Assembly (NCBI RefSeq): GCF_025370935.1
Contig: NC_133499.1
Location: 4,588,538 to 4,652,537 of the forward strand
DNA length: 64,000 bases
Direction of reading: 5' to 3'
Source of the DNA: Choristoneura fumiferana
Taxonomy: Eukaryota; Arthropoda; Insecta; Lepidoptera; Tortricidae
Shown here piece by piece: positions 31,877 to 43,280 of this stretch. The translations under genes and the position numbers were made by a program. The stretch's first letter is position 1; each line of letters starts with the position of its first letter. The notes beneath the pieces are model-generated. The model did not search any database and was not told the DNA's origin. It saw only the letters and a list, made by a program, of their open reading frames with translations.

Positions 31877-32250
31877 AGTCTTAAACGTTGATGTCCTAAA
31901 ATTTCTGTAAAGGATTCAAATTATGAGTGTAGAGTTAGAAACAGAATTACTGACTTAAAATTAAAAAACTTTAAAAATAAATAAATTAGTACTTATTTAT
32001 GCTCATAACCCAACCTAACCAACAAAAAGTTGGAAAGCCCCCGACATTGTCACTTCAAAGTTCAATATCTCAAAAACGGTTGAACCGATTTTGATAAAAC
32101 ATGTCTAAGAACCATTGCTAGAAACCCTGCTTTCAAATAAATAAAAATAGCATTCAAATCGATTCACCTAACCTGTTTAAGAGCTACAGTGCCAGAGACA
32201 GACACGGCAAACCTTTAACACCCCTCTTTTTGCTTCGGGGATTAAAAAAT
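31877..32250 (-). repeat. Family G repeat, reverse, with unassigned lead
   Basis: From 32005, CCAACAAAAAGTTGGAAAGC, TCAATATCTCAAAAACGG and finally CTTTTTGCTTCGGGGATTAA form a near-complete reverse copy. Positions 31877-32004 are unassigned. Confidence 0.65.
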
Positions 32251-32734
32251 TAAATAATATAATAATAATAATAATAAATTCATTTATTCGGGCAACTTGG
32301 CCATACAGTAAATACCTTACAGACTAACATACATATTTATAATCAATATTTAAAACTAATTTGGTGACAAAACGGCGTGACCCCGTTGAGTCCCGTTGAG
32401 TGAAATAAACATTATACCTATCTATTTCTACCAAATTTTATGTGAATTAACAATTCACTCATATATAGCGGTCAAACTTATAACACCTCTTTTCGCGTCC
32501 GAATTTAAAAATACCAAAACGTAACACATTCTAAAACACTATCTCATTTTATATCGTATTGATTCGACCCTCTATCCTATCGTAAAACAAATACGGTAAC
32601 GTGTTACCTAGCTTTTAGAGATCGTTAAACGTTATGACCCCGTCGGATGGTTTTAGGTAACGGCCAAGGGTGGGCCGGGCTTGGGTTCCGGTCAATAGCA
32701 AGATCTGACCAAAAATATTCACGAAATAAGTTTT
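32251..32734. other. Mostly unassigned; G scrap
   Basis: GCGGTCAAACTTATAACACC (32468-32487) is a reverse family G scrap. A (TAA)n run lies at 32257-32277. No gene. Confidence 0.35.
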
Positions 32735-33000
32735 TGTTAAGAATTTCATTTTGAATACAAGCTTTTTTTGCTGACTGTACTTTTGGTTGACTGTACTAGG
32801 ACTATGGCAAAAAATGGCAAGTCGATGCCATTAACGATTGAGGAGTTCCCTCCTGCGGAGAATTCTTGCTAGACCACCAGGATGTCACTACCAGATTAAT
32901 GTAATGTCACCAAATTTACATAAGTATGCCATGTATGATATACATAAGTAGGCAATATTTGACCAGCACATACACACATATATATATACATATTTACCTA
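32735..33000 (-). repeat. Family B repeat, reverse
   Basis: ACAAGCTTTTTTTGCTGACTG, AAGTCGATGCCATTAACG and CACTACCAGATTAATGTAAT, in complement order. Confidence 0.65.
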
Positions 33001-33002
33001 CT

Positions 33003-33452
33003 ACATACATCTTACTAATTATAAACGCGAAAGTTTGGATGGATGGATGTTTGTTTAGATGTATGTTCGTTACTCTTTCACGCAACGGAACGGATTTGAA
33101 TGAAATTTGGCACACAGGTAATATATCCCCTGGATTAACCTAAAGGCAACTTTTTATCCCGATATTCCCATAAAATCTCGAAATATTAACCGCTGAGTTT
33201 AGAATCATGAAATTTGGTATGTAGGTAGCTGGACATACTTTTTATCCCGATATACCCATGGGATAGGGATAAAATCTTGAAATTTGAACCCGGGCTTAGA
33301 GTATTGAAATTTTGGATAGTTGTTCTTGACACAACCTCAATGAAGACCACTATCTAAATTTTGGGAATTCCCAGGGGAATTTTGTAAAATCCCGGAATAT
33401 CTATTGTAACAACTTGATCGAATAGTTTAGGCGTGCGAAGACGCGGGTAAAC
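33003..33452 (-). repeat. Family A repeat, reverse, long form
   Basis: CTAATTATAAACGCGAAAGT at the left, GGCAACTTTTTATCCCGATA twice in varied form, and GACGCGGGTAAACTGTAG at the right. Confidence 0.6.
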
Positions 33453-33499
33453 TGTAGTACATACATACATTAATTGCGAGTTAAATAAAAGTTTGCAAA

Positions 33500-33715
33500 T
33501 ATAGGGGTGTTATTTAAATAAGTTTGATGCCAATGTCTCTCTGTATTTACATCGTAGGTCTGAAACGGATGGACCGATTTCGATGCGATTATTTATGTGA
33601 AAGCGAGTTTGTTTGCGGTGGTTCTTAGCTATGTTTCTTTAAAATTAATTATCAATTTATTATAAGAATTACGGGGTTTTTGCAACTTTCCTAAGTTGGT
33701 TAAGTTATTTTACAT
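33500..33715 (+). repeat. Family G repeat, diverged
   Basis: ATAGGGGTGTTATTTAAAT, CGGATGGACCGATTTCGATG, GGTGGTTCTTAGCTATG and TTGGTTAAGTTATTTTAC follow the family order. Confidence 0.5.
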
Positions 33716-34171
33716 CTATTTCCTAGACTTGGCTGTTAATGATATTTCACTACTTTTTGCAGACCAATCATCTCAAACGAGACTTGTCAAACTTTTTTAT
33801 ACAGCATGTTTTTGATTGACTATTTTCGGTATGTTTATTACACTGCTTTTTACAATCATATAAAAATTTCTAAATCGAGACTTGGCACGTTTTTTACACA
33901 CTGTTTTTGTTTAGCTGTTTTAACGAACCCTTCAAGTGATTATTAGCTCTATGGTAAGCTAAGCAACCCTTACTGGAGAGCTGAGGGGTTGTTAAATGCA
34001 GCCCGTCTGCAGTTTAGGGTCCTGCATGTAATGTGTGACGGTGAACAGGGTTAAAAGGAAAAGCTAAGTGCGAGTCGGACTCGCGCACTGAGGGTTTCGT
34101 GCGAATTTCTAGGTATTTATGAATATACAATGGTAGCAGAGCCTCTCTATTTATTTTAGCAAAATGTTGGA
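33716..34171. other. No gene; family H scrap
   Basis: AAGTGCGAGTCGGACTCGCG at 34068-34087 is a family H piece. The rest is unassigned. Confidence 0.4.
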
Positions 34172-34452
34172 AGCCGTGGTGGCCTAGTGGTTTGACCTAT
34201 CGCCTCTCAAGCAGAGGGTCGTGGGTTCGAACCCCGGCTCGCACCTCTGAGTTTTTCGAAATTTACCACGAGCTTTGTGGTGAAGGAAAACATCGTGAGG
34301 AAACCTGCACAAACCTGCGAAGCGATTCAATGGTGCGTGCGAAGTTCCCAATCCGCACTGGGCCCGCGTGGGAACTATGGCCCAAGCCCTCTTGTTCTGA
34401 GAGGCCTGTGCCCAGCAGTGGGACGTATATAGGCTGGGATGGGATGGATGAC
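34172..34452 (+). repeat. tRNA-derived SINE (family D), best forward copy
   Basis: GCCGTGGTGGCCTAGTGG and GGGTTCGAACCCCGGC form the A/B box pair. CACCTCTGAGTTTTTCG, GTGAAGGAAAACATCGTGAG and CAGCAGTGGGACGTATATAG form the body, and GGGATGGGATGGATGA the tail. Confidence 0.85.
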
Positions 34453-34505
34453 GCAAGGTTGGGCGTTTCAAATTGGTGGGTTGGGATCCCTCTTAATTTA
34501 TTTTG

Positions 34506-34680
34506 AACTAAACTGGCTGTTGCCCGCGACTCCGTCCACGTAGAATCCGTTTATCGCTATACCTCGGAAACTATGCAATTTTCCGGGATAAAAACTATCC
34601 TATGTCTTCCCAGGGACTCTAAACTATCTGTATACCAAATTTCATCTGAATCGGTTTGGCGGCTTAGTAACAAACAGAAT
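34506..34680 (+). repeat. Family A repeat, 5' two-thirds
   Basis: GGCTGTTGCCCGCGACTCCG, TTTTCCGGGATAAAAACTAT and TTTCATCTGAATCGGTTTGG. It then changes to the TTGAATCAGGCGTTA repeat also seen at 2421. Confidence 0.6.
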
Positions 34681-34817
34681 AATTTATTGAATCAGGCGTT
34701 ATATCATATCCATATATCAACAAAATATGTTCTTTTTAAAACAAACAAACTTTCGTATTTTCTGAATGACAAAAAAGTTACATAAATTCATAATGTCTTA
34801 TGACACAACTTATCATA

Positions 34818-35060
34818 TTACAAGCTTTCATTTTAAATGTATGGTGTATGTGCGGTTCAAATCTTGGAAGTTGAATTTGATCCACTTCCTGTAGTCGGAG
34901 TATGGTAGTCCTGCTAAGATCGTTTCCGTAGGAGGGAACTCCTCAACGGTTAATAGCATCGTCTTAAAATTTGGTATGGAAATGTAGTTTGGATTACAAT
35001 ATAAGTACAAAAAGTACAGTCAGCAAAAAGCTTATTTAAAAATGTTTTTTTTAACAAAAC
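34818..35060 (+). repeat. Family B repeat
   Basis: ATTACAAGCTTTCATTTTAAA opens it; AAAAAGCTTATTTAAAAATG closes it. Part of the middle is missing. Confidence 0.6.
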
Positions 35061-35164
35061 GTTTTTTTAATGCTAACTTGTAATGTTTTTTTTCACAGGT
35101 AAGTCAACAAAAAACCCAAGGAAAGCTTCGAGTTGGTATGACCTCGTTGAGATGCCTGTTTGTT

Positions 35165-35620
35165 GGCGGGTGTTTAGTTAAGCTGCATTCACATTATCTG
35201 TCGTGCTGTTACGCATCAGGACGGTATTGGTTTCATACATTTTATTGTTTTTGCAGGTGGTAGGACCTTGTGCAAGGTCCGCCCGGATTGCTACCACCAT
35301 CTTGCTCGCTAATCCTGCCGTGAAGCAGCAGTGCTTGCACTGTTGTGTTTCGGCGTGGAGAGTAAGACAGCCGGTGAAATTACTGGCACTTGAGGTATCC
35401 CATCTAAGGCCTCTAGATTGGCAACGCATCTGCAATTCCCCTGGTGTTGCAGGTGTCTATGGGCGGTAGTGATCTCTTACCATCAGGAGGCCCACTTGTT
35501 CGTTTGCAATCCAATCGAATAAAAAGAAAATGGTTCCGTTCTCATTTCTCTGATGCAGTGTGTTGTGACGGCTTGTGTTGTGTTGTGTCCCAATGGCGCA
35601 TTTAAGCCGCGCGATGTACT
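35165..35620. repeat. Foldback-type repeat interrupted by family C
   Basis: The host text GCATTCACATTATCTGTCG and CTGATGCAGTGTGTTGTGAC matches the flanks of the 24.4-kb (CT)n element. The family C copy (35252-35530) lies inside, in forward orientation. Confidence 0.55.
35252..35530 (+). mobile_element. Family C retroposon
   Basis: GCAGGTGGTAGGACCTTGTG, CGCTAATCCTGCCGTGAAGC, CATCTAAGGCCTCTAG and the tail TCCAATCGAATAAAAAGAAAA form a full copy with an A-rich end. Confidence 0.75.
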
Positions 35621-36094
35621 TTTGTTCGTAGTGACCCTACATGTTCTCTTTTACTATGATTCAAAGCCCTATGATCAGAGACACATGTAGAGACAGATTT
35701 GTTAATTACAACTTAATAGTATATTGCCTAAATTTAAAATTGCCATGGTCCAATATTACGCATTTTTAAAATGAACGAAAATAGTAATGCCTGACCTAAA
35801 ACGTCGTATTCCTGGAACGCATTTGCAGCAGTTGCCGTTTATTAAGTTCCGAAATAGCTTAAGAAATTTATTACGCAAGGATCAGTATTATGATGTAAAA
35901 ACGTTTCTTTCAAATTATTTATAACATTTGCATGCTAGTATTTGTTTTATATAATAAATAATAATTATAGCAGAATAAGTTCCGAACAGTAAGTTATAAT
36001 TATAATCAACTATCTTTTTGACTGTATTATTCTGTGCAAATAAAGAAGTTTGAAGTTTTAAGTTTGAACGCCTAAATACCAATTTTTGTGATAG
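35621..36094. other. No gene; LINE-tail scrap
   Basis: ATTCTGTGCAAATAAAGAAG followed by TTTGAAGTTTTAAGTTTGAA (36030-36068) looks like a LINE 3' tail. The rest is unassigned. Confidence 0.4.
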
Positions 36095-36170
36095 ACACCA
36101 GTTCCCAATCCCCACTGGGTCCGCGTGGGACGTGAATAATAGCTAGGATGATGATGATGATGATGAGACA
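36095..36170 (+). repeat. SINE family D tail
   Basis: GTTCCCAATCCCCACTGGG, CGCGTGGGACGTGAATAATA and a (GAT)n tail. Confidence 0.6.
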
Positions 36171-36676
36171 CCAGTATGAGTAGTACTTTACTTACAAATA
36201 CCAAATACAGACTTGTACACCGAGTGGGTTAAATTACCGCGACAAAGTTCCTCATTGAATCGTGGGCGGGCGCAAATGGAACCCTGTGTTATTAAGTTAG
36301 CGACCAGACGTGTGCAAGACGTTGCTAGTGGAGAGATAGCTTAACGTCGTTACAGCGTCTTCGAAGTAGTTCTAATAAAATGTATGTCCTATAGAAAAGG
36401 TTGTAAGTTTTCAAATAGGGAATATGATCAATTAGATTTTCACCTGCGGTTTGGCTCATTGCCTTTAACCATTTAAGACTTACATCCTGCGGCGACGAGG
36501 ACCTCTAAAATTTCACTACCAGATAACATTGTCATCGTACTGGTGATCTGACCAGGATTGTCGCGGTGAACTCTCCAACGGTTAACGGCATCGATTTGAA
36601 CTTTAGTAATCCGTTTAAATTTAAGATAAGTACCTCCGCTTTTACTAGCTTTCGTTTTGTCACGTGACCTTCTAAG
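36171..36676. other. Unassigned, weak family B segment
   Basis: At 36515-36605, CACTACCAGATAACATTG and ACTCTCCAACGGTTAACGGC are diverged family B text in mixed orientation. Confidence 0.35.
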
Positions 36677-36999
36677 AATCTGTTAAAAATAGAAGTTATA
36701 GATAACGTCTGTCATAGTGATACTTGCGAGGTAATACCACGTCACCGTCTCACGTTTTCTGTTAAAATATTAACACGTTGGTTTAATGTTATGTCGTATT
36801 CAGTTTTCTGTTTTATTCGTTATTTAAAGCTAAATTACTTACATGAAACAGTGCGAAATTGTTACATGAGCTAACTCTCCTAAATCATTTTATACCGTAA
36901 TTTGATTTAGTATTGCCTTTGTAAAGCCATTTGTTGTGTATGTAAATTGGATTATGACATTTTTTTTGTGTTTTTTGCAATTGGTGCCGTGACCAGGAT
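36677..36999 (+). mobile_element. Possible BEL/Pao-type LTR end with primer-binding site
   Basis: A stretch opening near TGTTAAAAATAGAAG and ending TTTTTTGCA is followed by TTGGTGCCGTGACCAGGAT (36981-36999). That resembles the sequence just after the 5' LTR of insect BEL/Pao elements. There is no second LTR, gag or pol in the window, so it is at most a fragment, and the LTR start is a guess. Confidence 0.4.
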
Positions 37000-37560
37000 A
37001 CTGACCGATGAATAACTCGTTTCGATATAAAATTGTATAGTAGATTAGCATATTATTTAGCAAACTTTAATAACCAGCATAATAGTATTTTTAACCGACA
37101 TCAAAAAACAGAAGGAGGTTATCAATTCAGTTGATTTTTTTATACTTGTTACCTCAGAATAGCGTCATTTACGATTTTTTTTTTCGTTGGAATAGGTCCC
37201 ATTATCATCAAGTCTGATGAGTGGATCCTGTTGAAATCCAGAGAACTCTTCACATATGAAAGGCTTTTACAGCATACCCGAGATAGGGCGAGCTGCCGGA
37301 TGGGTAGCTTGGAAAGGAGTAATTTTTCTTAGCATGCCAAAGGATTGTCTTCCAATTGAACTGACCGCGGACTTGATGAGTGGCTTAGGGAGATTTTTGC
37401 AAGGAATTAGATTTTTATACTGCATCATTTCGGAAAGACCACGTTGGTCCTGATTGAGAAGAATACAAGAAACTCTGTTAGGTTGAGGTATGATGGGAGA
37501 AAACCTACCCGGAACGTGTTAGTATCGGTTGAAATAGTAGACTTGCCATCTTGCTGTGTT
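37000..37560. other. No gene; dispersed-repeat text
   Basis: TTTTTAACCGACATCAAAAAAC and GAAGGAGGTTATCAATTC (37091-37129) resemble a common lepidopteran repeat. The plus frame 37256-37453 shows no domain. Confidence 0.35.
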
Positions 37561-37563
37561 CTG

Positions 37564-37790
37564 TGGGCATCTGTAGAAATAAGAATCTGGAGGAATGTGA
37601 ATCTGTAGAAATAAGAATCTATTGAAATGAGAATCTTCAGAAATGAGAATCTAGAAATGAGAATCTGTAGAAATGAGAATCTAGAAATGAGAATCTGTAG
37701 AAATGAGAATCTAGAAATGAGAATCTTTAGAAATAAGAATCTGTGGAAATGAGAATCTGTAGAATTGGGACTGAGAATCTGTTTGAGAAT
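37564..37790. repeat. Minisatellite, unit GAATCTGTAGAAATGA
   Basis: About fourteen tandem units alternate between a 16-base form (GAATCTGTAGAAATGA) and a 13-base form (GAATCTAGAAATGA-like). The ends are more degenerate. Confidence 0.9.
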
Positions 37791-38340
37791 TGAGAACTTG
37801 TACTCGTAAGCTCAGACCTCGATGCTGTGAATTTAAACACACAGATTAAAACTAGATGGCATGGCATCCATAAGTGCCCGAAAAACCTGTTTCACTTAAG
37901 TCCCTAGTATGAGTATACGTTGTGGAAATACACCACTTATTTTACCAATATACTCGATGCAAACCGAATGAATGGGTGTTGAGGGGCCGAAACATACTAA
38001 TGTCGGCGTCCTGCGCCGTGAATAGCAATGCCCACTCGACTAATATATTTACTGGGTGCGCTCAAATTGAGAGAGGTAGCGGGCGACGCAATGCACAATC
38101 TTTATTTAAAAGTGTTGATAAACTTAAGCATTGAGTTGTAACAGAATATCGAGCAATCACTGTTTTTAATTGTGTCGAACTAAACAAAGAACGGAGCCAA
38201 GCATAGAGCCGAGCATTGCTACAAACATTTCCATGATCATTCTCTCTCTAATACTCACGCTCTAATAAATGCTCGTCAAAAATTGTATTATTTGCGATGA
38301 TGTCGGACGCATGCTCGTCAAAAAGCTTGAAGCAAACTTA
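37791..38340. other. No gene recognised
   Basis: The plus frame 37922-38134 has no ATG start of its own and no domain. Text from 38155 (AATATCGAGCAATCACTG) onward belongs to a dispersed repeat whose end recurs at 54385-54450. Confidence 0.3.
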
Positions 38341-38341
38341 C

Positions 38342-38405
38342 CGTCGTTTCGCTCGAATGCTCGCTCGAATGCTCGCTAGAATGCTCGCTAGAGTGCTCGC
38401 TATAA
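38342..38405. repeat. 12-bp tandem repeat, unit GCTCGCTCGAAT
   Basis: Five units of GCTCGCTMGARTG type. A two-unit version occurs at 54420-54440 in the same flanking sequence. Confidence 0.8.
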
Positions 38406-38417
38406 CGCTTCTGTTTA

Positions 38418-38694
38418 TGAACCCCCGACGCAAAAATAGGGGTGTTATAAGTTTGGTCGCTATATGTATCTGTGCGAACCAAGTCATCCGTCCATCTCGT
38501 TAGATGTCCTACGCTGAGCTTGCCGACCGCAGTCTTTACTCGAGAACTTGTCAGCCCCAATGGTCATCTGTTCTCCGTAACGTAATATATGGTACTATGT
38601 AACCTTCCCATTGTAACTTCAACTAGCTAATTTGCTTGGCTATGCGAATGTATCTACTAATGGCCAATGTTAATGTGTGTGTTTTTATTACAAA
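38418..38694 (+). repeat. Family G start and unassigned tail
   Basis: AACCCCCGACGCAAAAATAG to ATATGTATCTGTGCG (38420-38478) is a truncated family G copy. The rest is unassigned. Confidence 0.5.
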
Positions 38695-39200
38695 TTACAA
38701 GCTTTTATTTAGTTGACTTGAAATTTGGAATGCTTATGTAAGGACTAAGTTTCAGTAGTCAGATTGACTTGAAATTCAGAATACTTATGTAAATTGCGTG
38801 ACAATACAATAATAGTAGTGACATCTTGGTAGTCCAGCCAGGATCGTCTCCGCAGGACGGAACTCTTCAACGGTTAATAGCATCGACTTGAAATTTGGTA
38901 TGCAAATGTAGTTTGGGTGACAATGCAAGTACAATCAACAAAAACTACAGTCAGCAAAAAAATCTTGTATTAAAAATGAAATTTTTATGGTTAGGTTTTA
39001 TTTTTATGTCAGATACGCGCGAAGCTTGTAACTTGTGCCCCATAGTAATAGTGGTGGGTGACAATGCAAGTACAATCAACAAAAAGTACAGTCAGCAAAA
39101 AAATCTTGTATTAAAAATGAAATTTTTATGGTTAGGTTTTATTTTTATATCAGACACGCGCGAAGCTTGTAACTTGTGCCCCATACTAATAGTGGTGAGA
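38695..39200 (+). repeat. Family B repeat with duplicated 3' part
   Basis: A family B copy whose last 120 bp (GGTGACAATGCAAGTACAAT to CCATAGTAATAGT) is tandemly repeated once, at about 38931-39050 and 39055-39185, with three or four differences. Confidence 0.7.
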
Positions 39201-39704
39201 CGGCCAAGGCAAGGGTAAAAGGAACGTAGCGTCTTGTTTATCTACCCTCAAATACTGTCACTAACCGATTTTTTATCGCCTACAAAAAGCCAAGCGCGAG
39301 TCGGGCTCGTATAAGAGGGTTTCCATACAGACAGAGTTGCATTTGAATGAATGAATGAATGAAAGATTTATTAGAAACACACAATGCAACAACATTTTTA
39401 CAGAAATTACTTAATATAATAGTAGGTAAGTATGTTAATGCCTATTACAGTGTTGACTGTGGTCTCTAAAAGGAGTCCACTCAGCATGTGTCGCCGCAAA
39501 TAGTGCGTCGACGCTTATGATCATAGAGTTAAATTTAGTTAATTGGAGACCTATATGTAACTCGCGACTGACGTGTAGTAAGCGGGAAAATGCAAATGCA
39601 AGTGTTGTCGTTCATTGTGGCGTTGTTCTTCGATCTTGATGATGATGATGATATGTAACTCGCACTTTGCCGGTTTATACAAGCTCAAGTTACCCTGTTA
39701 AATA
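39201..39704. other. Repeat scraps
   Basis: A family H piece (AAGCGCGAGTCGGGCTCGT, 39294-39312) lies next to a reverse LINE-like 3' end with a (GAAT)n tail (39345-39365), then unassigned text and a (GAT)n run at 39639-39652. Confidence 0.45.
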
Positions 39705-40345
39705 GTTGTTGTTGGGTCAAGTCTTGCAAGTTCATTTTGACCCAGTTCCGGTAGTCGGATTGGCTTGTAATTTGGTACCTGTATGTGTAGGATGACGTGC
39801 AAGTACAGTCGACTAAAAGTACAGTCAGCAAAAAGCTTGTATTAAAATTGAAAAGTTTCCTCATTACCACTCATTACCAACTTTTTGTTAACCTGCCGTT
39901 TGTTGTTGTTGTTGGAAGTCAGATCTTGCAGTTAATTTTATCCACTTCTTGTGGTCGGATTGACTTAAAATTTAGTATACATATAGGTACTTGTACATAT
40001 GTTAAAATTAACTTAAATTATTAATAATAACAATAACTTTGGTTTAGTTTCACCTGTCCCGTTGTCTCTTCGTCTGTCTGCCTGTAATCAATCAGATTGA
40101 CTTGAAATTTGGAATACTTATGTAAATCGCGTGACAATACAATAATCTAGTAGTGATCCTGGTAGTCCGGCCAGGATCATCTCCGCAGGACGGAACTCTT
40201 CAACGGTTAATAGCATCGACTTGAATTTTGGTATGCAAATGTAGTTTGGGTGACAATGCAAGTACAGTCAAGAAAAAGTACAGTCAGCAAAAAAAGCTTG
40301 TATTAAACATGAAATTTATATGGTTAGGTTATTTTTAACAGAAAC
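39705..40345 (+). repeat. Family B repeats, three adjoining pieces
   Basis: Pieces at 39705-39865, 39900-40000 and 40030-40345 each start in the GGTCAAGTCTTGCAAG or ATTGACTTGAAATTTGG region. The last is nearly complete, ending AAAGCTTGTATTAAACATG. Confidence 0.65.
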
Positions 40346-42029
40346 TTATTTTATCCCAAAAGGAACTAAGACTTATTGCTTCAGACCTTGCCATTGGGAA
40401 TTCGAACTAAAACAAAACATAAATGATAAACTATAAAATGTAACTTCCCTGTAACAGGACAATAACTTTAGCGAACTCTTGCGTCACAGGTAAAGTGGTT
40501 TGTCTTGTTTAGATAACTGGGCATCGGTGCAATACTGTAGAAGTTCTAAATTGGTCAACCCTCAGAGATTGGTATGAAAGAGGTCAAACTTAGGTGAATT
40601 GTCATAAAACTTGTTGATATACCTTTGTGAACCATGGCACAGAGTAGATAATATAACAGAGACACCACCTAGTACAAGCAAATGGTATCACCCTAATACT
40701 GGCTATTTTTCTTTTCTTCGATTTTCCAATAGATGGCACCAGTGAGAACACAAATAACACGATACGTATTGCCATCTAGTGAGACACTAAGGATACGGTA
40801 CACTGACAACAACCAACAAGCTCACCAACTGAGCCTAGACGACTAGAGATACGCATGATGTCTCTGTCTTATTTACGTCGTTAGAAGAGAATGGCTTGTT
40901 TCTCTCTAATAGTTTCGACGAATGTGTGCAAGCGCGGGGCAAGCCCAGCAAGCGCATTCCGGTTATTCGCCATCTAGCGTCACAATTGCAAAACACTACG
41001 AAAGCCTCATAGCTGAAATGTGTAGCCTATACTTTCGTATTCTCAATTTATTATTTTTATGGTGTTTTTTATCTTTAAATTAAGGAGTTAAATTAAGGTT
41101 GATGTGAAGTTGTGTTTATAAAATATGCTAGTCTTTATTTTACTCTTAATATTTCTACTTAATTTGGCTTATTCACATTTTATAATTTACAAATGTTAAT
41201 AGCTCTATTTATTGCTGTTTTTGTATTAAATATAGCTTGTAGGGATTGGTAGGCCATGACCATGGCTATTATTATCATGTATGTTATGGAGCTCCGTTCA
41301 ATCTAGTCTTAGCATAGCATATGTAGGAAATTACGTAATGCTAATTAAATATTCTAATCGTTATTGCAGGATGATATGTCCCGTCGGTGTGTCATTGATT
41401 GTGGATGCGGCTAACTATCTAGCGGGGAGAGATAGCGTGCGCATAAGCGATAGCGTGAATCCCTTGATGATTTAACGGTTTATAGGGTTCGGAAATCGGC
41501 ACCTCGACAGAAAAAATAACCCTTAGGCACTTGTCCCACCGCAGACGATGAGCGAGAAGCGAATAGAGCGACTAACTAGGAAAGAGTGGGCGAGCAGCGA
41601 GAAGCGAGTGTAGTTGTGTCGCACGGCTGTAAGCGAGTGTTCGAGTGCGATTGGCGATTACTGGCTCCACGCGCTCGAGTGGGGCGGCCGCAAAGCTAAC
41701 ATCGCTGAGCTAGTTGCTCAGCTAGTTTTATAGCTCTTGTCGCTGCGACCAAAGATATAAGAGCGAGATCTCATTGGCAGTGTGAACAGCCAACGATCAA
41801 CTATTAATATATGCGTCTGTTTTACTCACACAGGATCTTATATGTTTGGTTCGTTTCTTGAGCGAGAAAATAGTCGATAGCCAATCGTTTCCTCGCCGGC
41901 GGTGAGATAACTGACTTATGAAGTCAAACGTAAGTCAACGCAATCAAAGTATACAGCCATTTAAAAAGGCGTTTCCCTGAAAATTACCTTAACCGAAAAA
42001 CCTATACGTCCTAAAGACCACTTAAATTT
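40346..42029. other. Longest stretch without a recognised element
   Basis: The only structure is ATGGCACCAGTG/TTGCCATCTAGTG text near 40733-40785 and an AGCGAGAAGCGAG-rich block at 41548-41690. The frame 41281-41475 (after CGTTATTGCAG at about 41369) lacks a poly(A) signal and a domain. This could be ordinary unique DNA. Confidence 0.35.
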
Positions 42030-42358
42030 GAGGTAGCTTTAAGTTTGATACGGATATATAGTTTAGAAACAGAGAATACAGTCAGCAAAAAAAAACCAAG
42101 CATTAACAATGCCATGTTTAAAAAAAATTTTTTTAGCTGCTAAGTAACGCCTAATATTTTTAACCCCCGATGCAAAAGTAGGGGTGTTATAAGTCAATAA
42201 GTCTCTAGATAAACCGATTTCGATTCGGTTTCTTTTACCCTGCGTTGGTTATTTATTAGCCTTTATGCTTCATTAGATCTGTTTTTGAAATATCAAACGT
42301 AGATATGGTGATTTCGGGAGTTTTTCAACTTTTCTAATTTGGTTAGGTTATTTTAGCG
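42030..42358 (+). repeat. Family B scrap and family G repeat
   Basis: GATACGGATATATAGTTTAG to AGCATTAACAATGCC is a diverged family B end. From 42160, TTTAACCCCCGATGCAAAAG to TTTGGTTAGGTTATTTTAG is a family G copy. Confidence 0.6.
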
Positions 42359-42637
42359 CTCTACTGTCGTCTCCTCTCATGAGAGCCTTTAACACTCACA
42401 TTCAGAACATATGCCCAAAGGCGTCGCTTACCGCTCCCCGCTCCGCTACTCCAAGAGCACAGCTCACGCAGACAGCACGGATTGGTCATCAATATTCACC
42501 CCGGGCTTTGCCTTTGACTAGCTCGCCTAATTGATAATATTAACACCGCAAAATTACACTAATTACTGGAGCCTAGAGGTTTTAGTGCCATGATGCGGCT
42601 GAAGTATGCATGTACGTCGATGACTTGGTAGGGGATT

Positions 42638-42770
42638 CAGCAGGGCTACTACGAAATTAGAAAATCGAAGTTCGTGTCGTTCTGTCCTATCTTATACTAT
42701 TTTATACGAGAGCGAGGGGGACGGTACGATTCGCACTTCGATATTCGAATTTCGGAGCAGAACCCGTTCT
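42638..42770. mobile_element. Palindromic MITE, family J
   Basis: CAGCAGGGCTACTACGAAAT at the left; GACGGTACGATTCGCACTTC and a damaged end at the right. Confidence 0.65.
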
Positions 42771-42962
42771 GGCAGCTCAATTTTGACTGCTGTAATACGC
42801 ACACTGCGACAAGGGATTATGGTCACCTGAGAGAAGACACTTTTACGCCATAATATTGCCAGGTTCATACATATGTATGTGTAGATGTATTTTTGTTGAG
42901 TTTTTATATTCTGATATATGGTTGATGCACCACCTGCTGTAAACTAGTTCTTTGTTCTTTCA

Positions 42963-43107
42963 GTAAAAAAAGGTTGCCTGGAAGAGATCGCTCTTAAGCG
43001 ACAAGGCCGGCTATTTCTTACCTTTTAATTTTCTCTCTGTGTACCTGTTTCCTGTATCGCTTTCTATTTCTGGTGTACAATAAAGAGTCATTGTATTGTA
43101 TTGTACA
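42963..43107 (+). mobile_element. Non-LTR retrotransposon 3' end with TATTG tail
   Basis: The same module as 8928-9070: GGTTGCCTGGAAGAGATCGC, TTTCTGGTGTACAATAAAGA, (TATTG)n. Confidence 0.7.
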
Positions 43108-43280
43108 TATTTTAGCTTGAAAAACTTACAGGATAATTAGGCAGCCAATTCCATAAGAGACTGCCGAAAAAAACTATTCATGCAAAAAGAAAAGGGTCCG
43201 CGGTCCCCCGGCGCGACACGGGTGTTCCATTTGCGTGGCGCCCGGGCGCCCTCCCGGGATGGGACCCTCTAGATATGTAG

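Noticed and set aside
37564..37790. CRISPR-like alternation of repeats
   Set aside because: Units are contiguous with no spacers and the context is eukaryotic; it is a minisatellite.
43200..43262. GC-rich block as a CpG-island promoter
   Set aside because: Only about 60 bp, next to transposon ends, with no gene downstream.
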